DNA from: CAVQAH01 sp963784195 | Lineage (GTDB): Bacteria; Acidobacteriota; Vicinamibacteria; Vicinamibacterales; 2-12-FULL-66-21 | NCBI GenBank assembly: GCA_963784195.1 | Contig: CAWARA010000011.1 | Location: forward strand, 1-64,000 | Direction of reading: 5' to 3' | DNA: 64,000 bases | Shown: positions 29,501 to 38,976 of the stretch, piece by piece | Position numbering within the stretch: the stretch's first letter is position 1 | Layout: each line of letters starts with the position of its first letter | Translations under genes and position numbers: made by a program | The notes under the pieces: model-generated | What the model saw: only the letters and a program-made list of their open reading frames with translations | What the model was told of the DNA's origin: nothing | The model's database searches: none

Positions 29501-30822
29501 ATGGCCGACCAGCTGCCGGCAGAGGAGGACCTGGGCCGGCTGCCGACGGACAAGGAACTCGCCCGGCTTCAGCGGACCACGGTGCTGTACTACCTTCACG
29601 AGACCAACCCGGACAATGGGCTGGTCCGTGACAAGACCGACCCCGACGCGCCATGCAGCATCGCAGCCGTCGGTCTCGCCCTGGCGACGATCCCGGCTGT
29701 TGTCGAGCGCGGCGTGCTCATTCGCAAGTTCGGTGCGAAGAGCGCCCGCCGCAGACTCCGCAGCCTCATGAACCTCCCGCAGGGACCTGAGCCGGACACG
29801 GCCGGGTACAAGGGGTTCTTCTATCACTTCCTCGACATCGATACCGGCCGTCGCGTTTGGAATTGCGAGCTCTCCACGCTCGACTCAGCGTTCCTGATTC
29901 GCGGGTGCCCTTACCTGTGCCACCTACTTCGACGCCGACACGGAGGAAGAGGCCGAAGTCCGACGCCTGGCCGACGCGCTCTACCGCCGGGCCGACTGGG
30001 ACTGGGCGTGCAATGGTGGCCCGACGCTCACCCACGGCTGGAAGCCCGAGACCGGCTTCCTGCCGTACCGCTACGAGGGATATGACGAGGGGCTCTTGCT
30101 CTACCTTCTCGCGCTCGGCTCGCCGACTTACCCACTTCCGCCGGAGAGTTACAACGCGTACTGCGCCACCTATCAGTGGAAGGAAATCTACGGCCGCGAG
30201 CTGCTCTACTCCGGACCGTTGTTCACACACCAACTTTCGCACCTCTGGATCGATTTCCGTGGCATTCGCGACGCGTTCATGCGCGAGCGCGCCAGCGACT
30301 ACTTCGAGAACAGCCGGCAGGCGACCTTCGTGCAGCAGGAGTACGCCGTCAGGAACCCGCTGGGCTTCGAGGGCTACGGGGAGCACTGTTGGGGGTTCAC
30401 GGCCTGTGACGGCCCGGGCTGGGTCAAGCGAATCAGTGAACGGGGTCGAGCGGGAGTTTTACGGCTACATCGCCCGCGGCGCCCCGTTTGGCCCCGACGA
30501 CGGCACCGTCGCACCGTGGGTCGTGGTCGCGTCGTTGCCGTTCGCGCCGGAAATCGTCATCCCGACCGTCCGACAGTTCGCCAGATTGGACTTGGGAATG
30601 ACCGCCCCATACGGGTTCAAGCCGTCGTTCAACCAGACCTTCGCCGTGGACGAAAGCCCTACTGGGTGGTGGGTCACGCCCCACCACTTCGGCATCGACC
30701 AGGGACCGGTCGTGCTGATGATCGAGAACTACCGCTCCGGTCTCATCTGGGACATCATGCGCCGCTGCCCAGCCGTGATCGCGGGGCTGCGGCGAGCCGG
30801 GTTCACCGGCGGCTGGCTGTGA
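29501..30822 (+). CDS. GH144/glycoamylase-family protein (candidate endo-beta-1,2-glucanase)
   Basis: ATG 29501 follows AGGAAG. The product is about 440 residues after jumps near 29910, 30100 and 30435. Key stretches are RLQRTTVLYYLHETNPDNGL, SIAAVGLALATIPAVVERGV, GFFYHFLDIDTGRRVWNCEL followed by STLDSAFLI, the WACNGGPTLTHGWKPETGFL stretch, EGYDEGLLLYLLALGSP, GRELLYSGPLFTHQLSHLWI and YGFKPSFNQTF. This is the glycoamylase (PF10091-like) fold that in NdvB precedes GH94 and as a free enzyme includes beta-1,2-glucanases of GH144. It lacks a signal peptide, so it may act on imported oligosaccharides. It lies 31 bp after the GH94 gene. Confidence 0.82.
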
Positions 30823-30835
30823 AGGCGAGGAAATG

Positions 30836-30863
30836 TCGGTTCAAGTCCGAGAGCCGGCCTCCA
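30836..30863 (+). repeat. tRNA 3'-end-like fragment (candidate third attachment scar)
   Basis: TCGGTTCAAGTCCGAG matches the tRNA-Thr T arm exactly over 16 bases, and the following AGCCGGCCTCCA differs from the acceptor end by one substitution and one extra C. No 5' tRNA part is present. It begins 13 bases after the GH144 stop. It could bound a second island starting at 12643, or be a relic of another tRNA. Confidence 0.55.
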
Positions 30864-30875
30864 GAAATCACTCAA

Positions 30876-31820
30876 TCACTTACCACCGGACCGCACATGG
30901 CCATACCGTTGCCGTAATCCTTCGATGGTCACGAGCGATCGCGGATCGGTGATGTCCGTGCCGTTGGCTTCGAACCACACGTCCCTCAGGAGCACGGTGA
31001 TTCCCGATTCCGGCCACGCCGGCTCAACATGCAGCGCCGTCCCTGAATTGCCTTCGAAGATGGTCGAGTCGTCGAACACGATCCCGAGCCCGTGACCAAT
31101 GCGCGCCCCATACAGCGTCGAGCCGCGAATCCGGCAGCCCGAGAAACGAACGGTCGTGATACTCGGCCGGGGCGGACCCTGCCCTAAGAGCATCAACGCG
31201 ACACGGTTCTTCACGAACAACGAATCGCGCACGGCGATGTTGACGCCGAAGCTGACGTACAGCCCCTCGCCGCACCCAACCACCGTGACATCCTGCAACG
31301 TCATGACGCCGCCGTTGATGTAGATCCCGGTCTGGTACTCGTTCAAGCACGCGATCCGGATACCCTCGACGATCTGGCGTATCGGATATTCGATCGCGTA
31401 GTCGCCGGCGCTCGTCGTCTCGATGATGACGAGCGGCCCTCCCGTCGGGGTATTGGGTTTCAATACGGTCCGGCCAGCCGTACCGCGCAAGCGGGCAATG
31501 TCGCGAAGCCTGAGCGGCGGCGTAAAGTACACCTCCCCCGGCGGAAGGTCTATCCCGCGTTTCGCGGCTTCAATGATCGATGCGTTCGGCCCAGGTTCGG
31601 TCGGAGCGGGCGGCCATACCGGCGTCGAGGCGCCAAAGAGAACCGGACTCGGCGTGTTCAGCGAGTCGGGCAGCGCTGGGGGCGCGGGTGTGGGGGGACG
31701 GATCTGGGGGTGCCCTGGAGGGAGCCAGCCCCCATCCTGACAGACCCAACCTGGCCCCGGCGCCGGTATCGTGCAGGTTTGCGTGCCAGCAAGCAGGACA
31801 AGGAACAAGAAGATGATCAC
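30876..31820 (-). CDS. Secreted right-handed beta-helix protein
   Basis: GTG 31820 starts a hydrophobic signal (MIIFLFLVLLAGTQTC), a Pro-rich linker (about residues 20-85), and a parallel beta-helix of roughly eight coils. Repeating turns are visible as GGVMTLQDVTVVGCGEGLYV, GVNIAVRDSLFVKNRVALML and TVRFSGCRIRGSTLYGARIG. At the start, IIEAAKRGIDLPPGEVYF resembles the cap of pectate-lyase-like proteins. No catalytic residues can be assigned, so it may bind or cleave polysaccharide. It is 314 residues and intact; its stop lies just past the tRNA-like scar. Confidence 0.75.
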   Translation of the reverse strand: MIIFLFLVLLAGTQTCTIPAPGPGWVCQDGGWLPPGHPQIRPPTPAPPALPDSLNTPSPVLFGASTPVWPPAPTEPGPNASIIEAAKRGIDLPPGEVYFTPPLRLRDIARLRGTAGRTVLKPNTPTGGPLVIIETTSAGDYAIEYPIRQIVEGIRIACLNEYQTGIYINGGVMTLQDVTVVGCGEGLYVSFGVNIAVRDSLFVKNRVALMLLGQGPPRPSITTVRFSGCRIRGSTLYGARIGHGLGIVFDDSTIFEGNSGTALHVEPAWPESGITVLLRDVWFEANGTDITDPRSLVTIEGLRQRYGHVRSGGK

Positions 31821-31886
31821 GTATCCAGATTAGCGTGAGAAGTGCGCGAGTTGCTCGGAAGGTCCCAAACAGGACCTCGCGTCGCG

Positions 31887-31932
31887 TTGACGAGGTCTGT
31901 CGTGCTGACATATGATGTGCCCACATATGGGC
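31887..31932 (+). promoter_or_regulatory. PadR promoter with operator over the start site
   Basis: A -35 TTGACG (31887-31892), an 18-bp gap and -10 TATGAT (31911-31916) stand directly before the gene. The dyad GCCCA-CATA-TGGGC (31919-31932) covers the expected transcription start and ATG 31927, and ACATATG occurs twice (31908-31914, 31923-31929). The mRNA would be nearly leaderless. This fits self-repression by PadR. Confidence 0.7.
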
Positions 31933-32271
31933 ATGGATGCGCTGGCGCGGGAGCTCAAGCGTGGCAGCACGCAGGTGTTGGTACTCGCCCTGCTCGAAGA
32001 GCGCGAGCGCCACGGCTACGAGATTGCCCGGCTCATCGAGGAACGTTCGGGCGGCACCATCTCGTTCCACGCCGCCTCGCTCTATCCCACGCTCTACCGG
32101 ATGGAGGAGAAGGACTTGATCGAGGGCCGATGGGTCGAGAAAGCGGGGCAACGCCGCCGACGGTACTACCGCCTTACCCGCGGCGGCCGCGCGGTGCTCG
32201 CCAGCCAGCGCAGCACCTGGGACAACTTCTTTCAAGCGCTCAACCGCGTCGCTCGAATCACACACGCTTGA
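31927..32271 (+). CDS. PadR-family transcriptional regulator
   Basis: A 114-residue winged-helix repressor. The N-terminal block MDALARELKRGSTQVLVLAL, the recognition region HGYEIARLIEERSGGTISFH, ASLYPTLYRMEEKDLIEGRW and the wing GQRRRRYYRLTRGGRAVLAS are all typical, with a dimerisation helix at the end. No Shine-Dalgarno is seen. Given the promoter position, start 31927 or 31933 is likelier than 31912. In Acidobacteria such regulators sit upstream of ADOP permeases, as here (32373), and probably control them. Confidence 0.9.
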   Translation: MGMDALARELKRGSTQVLVLALLEERERHGYEIARLIEERSGGTISFHAASLYPTLYRMEEKDLIEGRWVEKAGQRRRRYYRLTRGGRAVLASQRSTWDNFFQALNRVARITHA

Positions 32272-32372
32272 ACTAGAGGCCTTGACCGACTCGATTTTGA
32301 GTTTTTGAGTCAAGTTTGTCGGTCAAGGTCGTCCGCGCGTCAGCGCGGCGTTATCAAACAATAGAGCTCGTG

Positions 32373-35084
32373 ATGGATTGGGACGCCCGCATTCGAAACC
32401 GCTTGAACCAGGCATTGACCACGGCCAGCGGCCCGGCCGACGAGGACGTCGTCGGCGAGCTGGCGCAGCATGCGCGCGCCCTGTACGAGCAGGCCCTTGC
32501 CGAAGGATGCTCGCCCGAACAGGCCGACGACCGCGTAATTGCGCAGATCGATCGATGGCGCACCGAGGCTGCTGAGCTACGGCACAAGCCGCGCCGGGCG
32601 CCGGTGCCAGCGCCACCCTCCGGCTCGTCGTCGGGCATCACAAGCTTGACGCAGGACGTCCGATACGCGGTCCGCGTGCTGCGGCGCCAGCCAGGCTTCG
32701 CGCTTCTCGTGATCCTCACGATGGCGCTTGGCATCGGCGCGACGACCACGTTGTTCACCGTCACGCATGGCGTTTTGATGAAGCCCCTCCCATGGCCGGA
32801 CGCCGATCGGCTCGTCGCGCTCAAAGAAACGCGCGGCGGTCACGCGCCGCGATTCGGTTCGTTCAGCAACGCCGCGTATCTGGCGTGGCGCGAGCAGGCG
32901 TCGACGATCGAAGCCATCGGCGCCTGGGCGACGCAGACGCTGACATTGACCGGCGTGGGCGATCCCGAGCGGATACGCGTGACGGCGGTCAGCCCGAGCA
33001 TGTTTCGCGTGCTCGGCATACGCCCGCTCGCAGGCGCGCTCTTCGGTGACGCGGACGATCGCGCGGCGGTCATCGTGTTGTCAGAGAGCTTGTGGCGGCG
33101 GCGCTTCGACGGCGACTCGACCGCCGTCGGCCGCATCGTCTACTTCGATGGCGAGCCTCGCACCGTCATCGGCGTGGTTTCCGACGAAGTCGCGTACCCG
33201 GATCCGCAGTCCCGTGCGTGGATACCGCTCCAGGTCGTGCCTCCAGACGGCAACCGGCTCTCGATGTTCGAAGCGGTCGCGAAGCTCCGTCCCGGTGCGA
33301 CCGCTGAGCAAGCCGCCTCCGAAGGGTCCGCCCGCGGTCGTTTCGCCGCGAACACCGGCATGACGACGATGGCCATCTTCGGCGGTGATGGAGCCATCGA
33401 CGTCTCGGTGCGGCCGCTCAGTCATGCGATGACCTCGGATGTGCGTCGTCCGCTGATCGTCTTGCTCGCTGCGGTCGGGTTGCTCCTGATCATCGCGACC
33501 ACCAACGTCGCGAGCCTTCAGCTCGCCCGCGCCACCGCTCGCCGCCGCGAGCTGGCCATCCGCGCGGCACTCGGGGCAAGCGGAGCGCGAGCTGTTCGGC
33601 AGCTTCTCGTGGAGAGCTTGTTGTTGGGAATGACCGGTGGCGCCGCCGGCTTCGGCCTCGCCTGGCTGCTGCTTCGTGGTGCGCCCGCGATCCTCCCCGC
33701 CGATTTTCCACGCATCCACGATTTGGCTGTCGACACGAACGTGGCCGCCTTCAGCATCGTCACGTCCGTGCTCGCCAGCATGACCTTCGGCGTCGTGCCA
33801 GCGCTTCAGATGCGACGGATGAACGTCGTTGCGTCGCTCGCAGAAGACGGCGTGTCGCCGGTAGGCCTGAGCGGCCGTTCCCGCATCGCGCGCCACCGGC
33901 TGTTGATCGTCGGTGGCCAGGTAGCGATCGCGACCATGTTGCTGGTCGGCGCATCGCTCCTGGGCCGCAGCTTCGTCGAGTTGCTACGCGCGGACCGCGG
34001 CTACGATCCGTCGCTCGTGCTGAGCGCGCCCGTGTCGATGGTCGGTCCCGGTTTCACGCCTCAGCGGCGTATAGCGGTGCTGCGCGACATCGTGCATCGG
34101 CTCGGAACTATGCCGGGCATTCGAGACGCAGCGTTCACGTCGGAGGCTCCGTGGATGCCTGGCGGTTCCACGAGCTCGTTCACGCTACCTTCGCGAACTG
34201 CCTCCAGAAGCACGACGCCGGTGCAGGCATCTCCACGGCAGGTCAGCCCCGACTACTTCGCCACCCTCGGTCTGCGACTCGTTGCCGGCCGATTCCTCCA
34301 GGATTCGGATACGGACACATCGCAACCGGTCGTGGTCGTCAACGAGACGTTCGCGAGGCGATACCTCGGCGATGCTCCACTGGAGGCGACGATTCCCATG
34401 GGTATATGGGGACCCGCCGAAGATGGCTTCGCGTCGGTCGTCGGCGTGGTCGAGGATGTTCGCTACGTGCGCGCCAGCGTCACGTCCCTGCCGGAAATGT
34501 ATTTCTCGTACCGGCAGCTCAACTTCGGACTGCGGAGCACCACCGCCACGCTGCTGATTCGCAGTGATGGTGATACCGATCCGACGCCGCTCGCCGGCAC
34601 GGTGCGGACCGCGATCCGCGAAGTGGATTCGTCCCTGGTTCCCGCCGCGATCATGACCGTCCAGGACCGCTTACTGTCGACAAGTCTGGCCCGGCCGCGC
34701 CTCTATGCCGTGCTGCTTGCGAGCTTTGCCGCCGCGGCGCTGCTGGTGACGGCCGTCGGGCTGTTTGGTGTTCTCTCCTACACGGTGGCGCAGCGGACGC
34801 GTGAGCTCGGGGTGCGCGCAGCGTTAGGCGCGCGCCGGCGCGATCTCCTCGTCCTGGTGCTGCGTCAAGGGATGGGCGTCGTCCTCGCTGGCGCAGTCGC
34901 CGGACTGTTCGCGTCGGCGTGGACGACGCGCTTCCTGGAGACGTTGCTCTACGGCGTCAGCGCGCGCGATTGGCTTACGTATGCGATCGTGCCGGCGGTC
35001 GTGCTGGGCGTTGCCGCGATCGCCTGTCTGGCTCCCGCCCGCCGGGCCGCTCGACTGGACCCCTTGCGCGCGCTGCGATCCTAG
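32373..35084 (+). CDS. ADOP-type duplicated MacB/FtsX permease
   Basis: A complete 903-residue membrane protein of the acidobacterial duplicated orphan permease family. ATG 32373 starts MDWDARIRNRLNQAL, the N-terminal helical prefix typical for ADOPs. QDVRYAVRVLRRQPGFALLV then begins the first transmembrane helix, followed by a MacB periplasmic domain, the first FtsX block (PLIVLLAAVGLLLIIATTNV with ARRRELAIRAALGASGARAV), a second periplasmic domain, and the second FtsX block (QRTRELGVRAALGARRRDLL). No ATPase subunit is encoded nearby, as usual for the family. It lies about 100 bp after padR. The transported substrate is unknown; export of peptides or drugs is assumed for related MacB systems. 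Confidence 0.92.
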   Translation: MDWDARIRNRLNQALTTASGPADEDVVGELAQHARALYEQALAEGCSPEQADDRVIAQIDRWRTEAAELRHKPRRAPVPAPPSGSSSGITSLTQDVRYAVRVLRRQPGFALLVILTMALGIGATTTLFTVTHGVLMKPLPWPDADRLVALKETRGGHAPRFGSFSNAAYLAWREQASTIEAIGAWATQTLTLTGVGDPERIRVTAVSPSMFRVLGIRPLAGALFGDADDRAAVIVLSESLWRRRFDGDSTAVGRIVYFDGEPRTVIGVVSDEVAYPDPQSRAWIPLQVVPPDGNRLSMFEAVAKLRPGATAEQAASEGSARGRFAANTGMTTMAIFGGDGAIDVSVRPLSHAMTSDVRRPLIVLLAAVGLLLIIATTNVASLQLARATARRRELAIRAALGASGARAVRQLLVESLLLGMTGGAAGFGLAWLLLRGAPAILPADFPRIHDLAVDTNVAAFSIVTSVLASMTFGVVPALQMRRMNVVASLAEDGVSPVGLSGRSRIARHRLLIVGGQVAIATMLLVGASLLGRSFVELLRADRGYDPSLVLSAPVSMVGPGFTPQRRIAVLRDIVHRLGTMPGIRDAAFTSEAPWMPGGSTSSFTLPSRTASRSTTPVQASPRQVSPDYFATLGLRLVAGRFLQDSDTDTSQPVVVVNETFARRYLGDAPLEATIPMGIWGPAEDGFASVVGVVEDVRYVRASVTSLPEMYFSYRQLNFGLRSTTATLLIRSDGDTDPTPLAGTVRTAIREVDSSLVPAAIMTVQDRLLSTSLARPRLYAVLLASFAAAALLVTAVGLFGVLSYTVAQRTRELGVRAALGARRRDLLVLVLRQGMGVVLAGAVAGLFASAWTTRFLETLLYGVSARDWLTYAIVPAVVLGVAAIACLAPARRAARLDPLRALRS

Positions 35085-35089
35085 CTTTA

Positions 35090-35110
35090 CCGAGGGGCTT
35101 CGCCCCTCGG
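35090..35110 (+). terminator. GC-rich hairpin after the permease
   Basis: CCGAGGGGC and GCCCCTCGG form a 9-bp stem around TTC, 6 bp after the permease stop. No T run follows, so termination is plausible rather than certain. On the other strand it lies where the truncated kinase frame ends. Confidence 0.5.
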
Positions 35111-35129
35111 ACTCCCCGCGTACAGGCGC

Positions 35130-37467
35130 GCTCTCTGCGTTCTGCCCGGCGACCACTACGAGTCGCCGGGAATCGCGAAACCACGTGCCCTCGAAAATGA
35201 GGCCCAGCGACGGATGCCGAAGCTCGCGTCGCTCACCGGCGCCGACCGGAACTACGAGCAGACGGTCCCCGGAATCACTGAGCTGGGACGGGAGGGCCAG
35301 GACATATCGTTGGTCCGGCGACAGCGCCAGCGGCGAACCTCTCCCGAGATCGGTGATGGGACCTCCGTCCGTCGTGCGCACGCCAATCCCGCCGCCTGCC
35401 ACGCCCAGCTCCCCGCCCCAATCAGCGAGCAGAATCAGGCGGCCGTCCTCCGACAGGTCAGCGACGGACGAGAAATCCAACCACGATACCTCGCGCTCTT
35501 GCGTGTCGCCTGGCGCAAGCGCCAGCACCCCGCCTCGGGGGACGTTGCGATGCAGCAGGACGCGTCCACGACGGTCCACGTCCAGAAGCCAGATGTCGAC
35601 TGGCACGCTGGCGACGAGGCGTATTCGGGCGGGATCGGATGTCGTCACCGCGTAGATCGAAACGTCACCGGTACCCCTCCACCCTGAGAACACAATCTCA
35701 TTCGTGGATGCCGACCAGGCCAGGGCCTGGCCCAAACCGGTCCAGCCGTCCAACAACACCCGCCGTGCTCCGCTCACATCGACGAGCGACAAGAGGTGCT
35801 GGCTCGTCTCAGGCGCCATTTCATGCAGGGCCACGGCGCCGTCGGGCAGCACGAACAGCGCGACAATCGACCCAGTGGTTCGGTAGAGCGCGCGTCCCAT
35901 CGGGTATTCGAGGACTGTGCTGCCGTCGATCGTGCGGGCCACGGCGAGAGCCCGCCCGTCCGGGCTCCACGCGGCGGCCACGACATTCTCGAGCAGCTCA
36001 CGCGGCGCACCACCAGACAGCGACACGTGTGCGAGCACGCCCGGACTGTGTAACGGACTGCGAAGCCGCCCCGTCTTCACCGCCACGTAGCCTGTAGCCG
36101 AGACGTCCCAAACCAGACCTTCGATCCGAGGTCGCGAGACTCACGCCCGCCGATGCGAGTGGTAAACACGCGGCCCGGCTGGCCGTCCCAGCTCGCCGAA
36201 TAGACGACCGTCTCGCCGTCTGGGGCAAAGCGCGCCCCCGTGATCAAGCCGGACCGAAAAGTCAATTGTGTGTAGAGCGGCGATGATTGCGGCCGACGCA
36301 ACCATTCGACGAGCCCAATAGCGCTCCCCGCGCCTGTGATAAGCCAGCCGGCACCGAACGCCACATTCCTCAACCAGCGCCGGCGCGCGGGCCGGCTCGG
36401 CCCGGCGCTACTCACCGGTGCCGACAGCGCATCGAGCGCAAAAGCGAGGTCGTGCGCGTTCGAAATCGATGGTCACGGTCCTTCTCGAGACATCGGCGCA
36501 GGATCCGATCGACCGCGGGAATGTGGAGCCCGAGTTCGGCTAGCGCGGGAGGCTCGTCCTTGATGACCGCAGACAGCACGTCAGCCTGTGTGGCGCCACT
36601 GAACGCGCGCCGGCCGGTCAGCAACTCGTACAAAACCGTGCCCAGCGAGAAGATGTCCGTGCGCTGGTCCACCGCAACGCCGCGCGCCTGCTCCGGTGAC
36701 ATATAGGCAACGGTGCCCAGGACCTTGCCCGGTCCGGTCGTCTCCACCGTTGCGTCCTGGCCTGGCGCGATGAGCTTTGCGAGCCCGAAATCGAGAACTT
36801 TGATGCGCCCGTCGCGTGTGAGGAACACGTTATCCGGCTTGAGGTCTCTGTGCAGGATGCCGCGATCGTGCGCCGCTCCCAAGGCGCGTGCGACCTGGGC
36901 GCCGTACTCGACGGCGCGTGCCACCGGCAGCCGCGGTCCGGCGAGCACCGATCGCAATGTCTGCCCTTCCAGCAGTTCAGTGACGAGGTAAGACACGTCA
37001 CCAAAAGTGCCGACGTCGTGGACGGCGAGGATATTGGGATGGTTGAGGGCAGCTGTCGCACGGGCCTCCCGCTCGAAACGAGCGAGCCGGTCCGGGTCCG
37101 CGGCGAATTCGGCCGGAAGAACTTTGACGGCCACCGCGCGGTCCAGCCGTGTGTCATGAGCGCGGTACACCTCGCCCATGCCACCCTGCCCTACCTTCGA
37201 TATGATTTCGTACGGCCCAAGCCGCACGCCGGGACGCAGGCGGTCGCCGAGCGATACCACCGCCGATGCCGGCATTGCACCGAGCGGGGAACCCTCTGCC
37301 AGGCGCCCTGCATCGTAGTGGGCCTCCAGCAGTGACTCCACTTCCGCGCGCAGCGCGTCGTCCCCTTCGCACGCCTGATCGAGATACATGACGCGGCTCG
37401 AGGCATCGCGCGCGAGCGCCTCGTTGAAGACCGCCTTGACGTGCTCCCAGCGGCCGGAATCAATCAC
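35130..37467 (-). pseudogene. Transmembrane Ser/Thr protein kinase with beta-propeller sensor, frameshifted and 3'-truncated
   Basis: From ATG 37467 the kinase domain spans about residues 75-340: the P-loop KVGQGGMGEVYRAHD, AVKVLP, catalytic HRDLKPDNVFL, DFGLAK and SPEQARGVAVDQRTDIFSLG. After a jump near 36440 comes a membrane span (LRNVAFGAGWLITGAGSAIG) and TolB/WD40-like blades (LITGARFAPDGETVVYSASW; after a jump near 36100, AAWSPDGRALAVART). Blades run to RRLVVVAG near 35130, then the frame passes into antisense of the ADOP gene until 34824, so the last blade or two are missing. Related acidobacterial kinases are near 880 residues. It overlaps the ECF sigma gene by 8 bp, so the two are one operon. 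Confidence 0.85.
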
Positions 37468-38050
37468 GGCGCCCCTCAGCAGGTGTTCGGGTCATTCGCC
37501 GGAACAGCCACGCCCTCGCGCTGTTCCATTCCCGGCCTACGGTCGAACGCGAGAGGCATAGCAAATCGGCCACTTCCTGCTCGGAGAGGCCACCGAAGTA
37601 CCTCAATTCGACGAGCTGCCCCTGTCGTGGGTCATGTGCGGTGAGCTCGCTGAGTGCCTGATCCAGTAGCAGGAGCTCACAGTCCCTTGGCTGGGCCCCC
37701 ACCTCGTGATTGTCGTCCCACGCGACCTTCAGCGCGACGTCAGGCCGCTTCGCGGCCTGATGCTTACGGGCGTGATCCACGAGAATGCGCCGCATCATCT
37801 GCGCGGCAAGGCCGAAAAAGTGCGCGCGGTTTTGCCACGAAACGCGATCCTGGCCGACCAGGCGGAGGTAGGCCTCATGGACCAGGGCCGTCGGTTGCAG
37901 AGTGTGATCCCGCCGTTCCCGGCGCAGGTATCGCGCGGCCTGCTCGCGCAGCTCACGGTATACCAGCGGCAGGAGGGAGTCACGCGCCTGCGTGTCGCCC
38001 TGTGCCCAGGCACGAAGCAGCGTCGTCGCGCTCCCCGTTCGGTCGGTCAT
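37460..38050 (-). CDS. ECF RNA polymerase sigma factor (acidobacterial STK-linked type)
   Basis: A complete 196-residue sigma factor. Region 2 includes LVYRELREQAARYLRRERRD and the promoter-melting part FFGLAAQMMRRILVDHARKH; region 4 is LVELRYFGGLSEQEVADLLC with SRSTVGREWNSARAWL. This ECF subgroup, common in Acidobacteria and Planctomycetes, is usually encoded directly upstream of a protein kinase that serves in place of an anti-sigma factor. Here the genes overlap by 8 bp, supporting that. No anti-sigma gene is present. Confidence 0.92.
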   Translation of the reverse strand: MTDRTGSATTLLRAWAQGDTQARDSLLPLVYRELREQAARYLRRERRDHTLQPTALVHEAYLRLVGQDRVSWQNRAHFFGLAAQMMRRILVDHARKHQAAKRPDVALKVAWDDNHEVGAQPRDCELLLLDQALSELTAHDPRQGQLVELRYFGGLSEQEVADLLCLSRSTVGREWNSARAWLFRRMTRTPAEGRRD

Positions 38051-38196
38051 CGCCTATGGCTCGTTGACGAACCTTTATATGGCCTGTATGACGGGTCGTC
38101 AACCGGCGAAGCGGTCGTCCATGACGCAGATTCGAGCGGCCTCACGCGTTAGTCACCGGCGCGGACAGTCAGCGATCCCGCGCCAGAGGGACGGGC

Positions 38197-38808
38197 GTGA
38201 TGCTGGCAGAGATCGCGGTTGTCATCGCACTGCAGCTGGGCCTCACCGCCCTCGAGGTGCAGGATTACGCCGACGCTCAGGCGGCGGCTGCACTCCCGGC
38301 ACCGTCCCCGAATCAGCCTAGCCCGCGCGTCGCGCCGTGCGAGTTTGCGTCACGCTCTGTCGCGCTGCGATCGGTCGAGAAATGGATGAACAGGCTGATC
38401 GACGACGGGCTGCGGCGATCGCCGACGTTCGCCAGGCTCGCCGGAAGCATCGAAAAGCATCGCGCCATCGTCTATGTCGAACCACGAAATGCTCTGAAAG
38501 CCGGACTCCTGGGAGCAGTACCACCCCTCGTTACGCGTACGCCGGATGGAATCAGATATATGCGGGTGTGGGTGCTACAAGGAAGGCAGCCAGACGAGAT
38601 GATCGAGACGATCGGTCACGAGTTGCAACACGTTCTCGAACTCCTCGAGACTGAGGGTACGGGCGATGCGTCCGACGCTCGACTGAACACGAGTCGTGGA
38701 ACGTGATCTCATTACTGGCCTTGCAATAATTGAAACGGATGCCGCCCGTCGAGCCGGTGAAGCCGTGCACCGCGAGCTCGCGGCGCGCAACCGGCCAGAT
38801 CAGTGCGC
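38197..38808 (+). pseudogene. HExxH-containing zinc-peptidase-like protein, frameshifted at the C-terminus
   Basis: GTG 38197 (or ATG 38200) after AGAGGG starts a hydrophobic leader (MLAEIAVVIALQLGLTALEV). The body has VEKWMNRLIDDGLRRSPTFA, YMRVWVLQGRQPDEMIETI and GHELQHVLELLE, where HELQH is a gluzincin-type zinc site. After a jump near 38650 another frame gives AIIETDAARRAGEAVHRELA, a usual ending for these small acidobacterial proteins, with a further shift likely. About 200 residues in all. It is divergent from the ECF gene. Proteolytic activity is not established for this group. Confidence 0.65.
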
Positions 38809-38976
38809 TCCCAAAAACGCTGCAGATAGCACATTTTCCGGCCCTAGCCGAGCGCTGCGTACTCAGCTCGATGACCGGCTCGAGCCGCTCGGCCGATCGC
38901 GGGTGCAGGCCGTGACGGCCGCGCGATAAGCATCCCTGTGGCGCTCCGGTGCCCCGCCGCAATAAGATGCCGTTGC

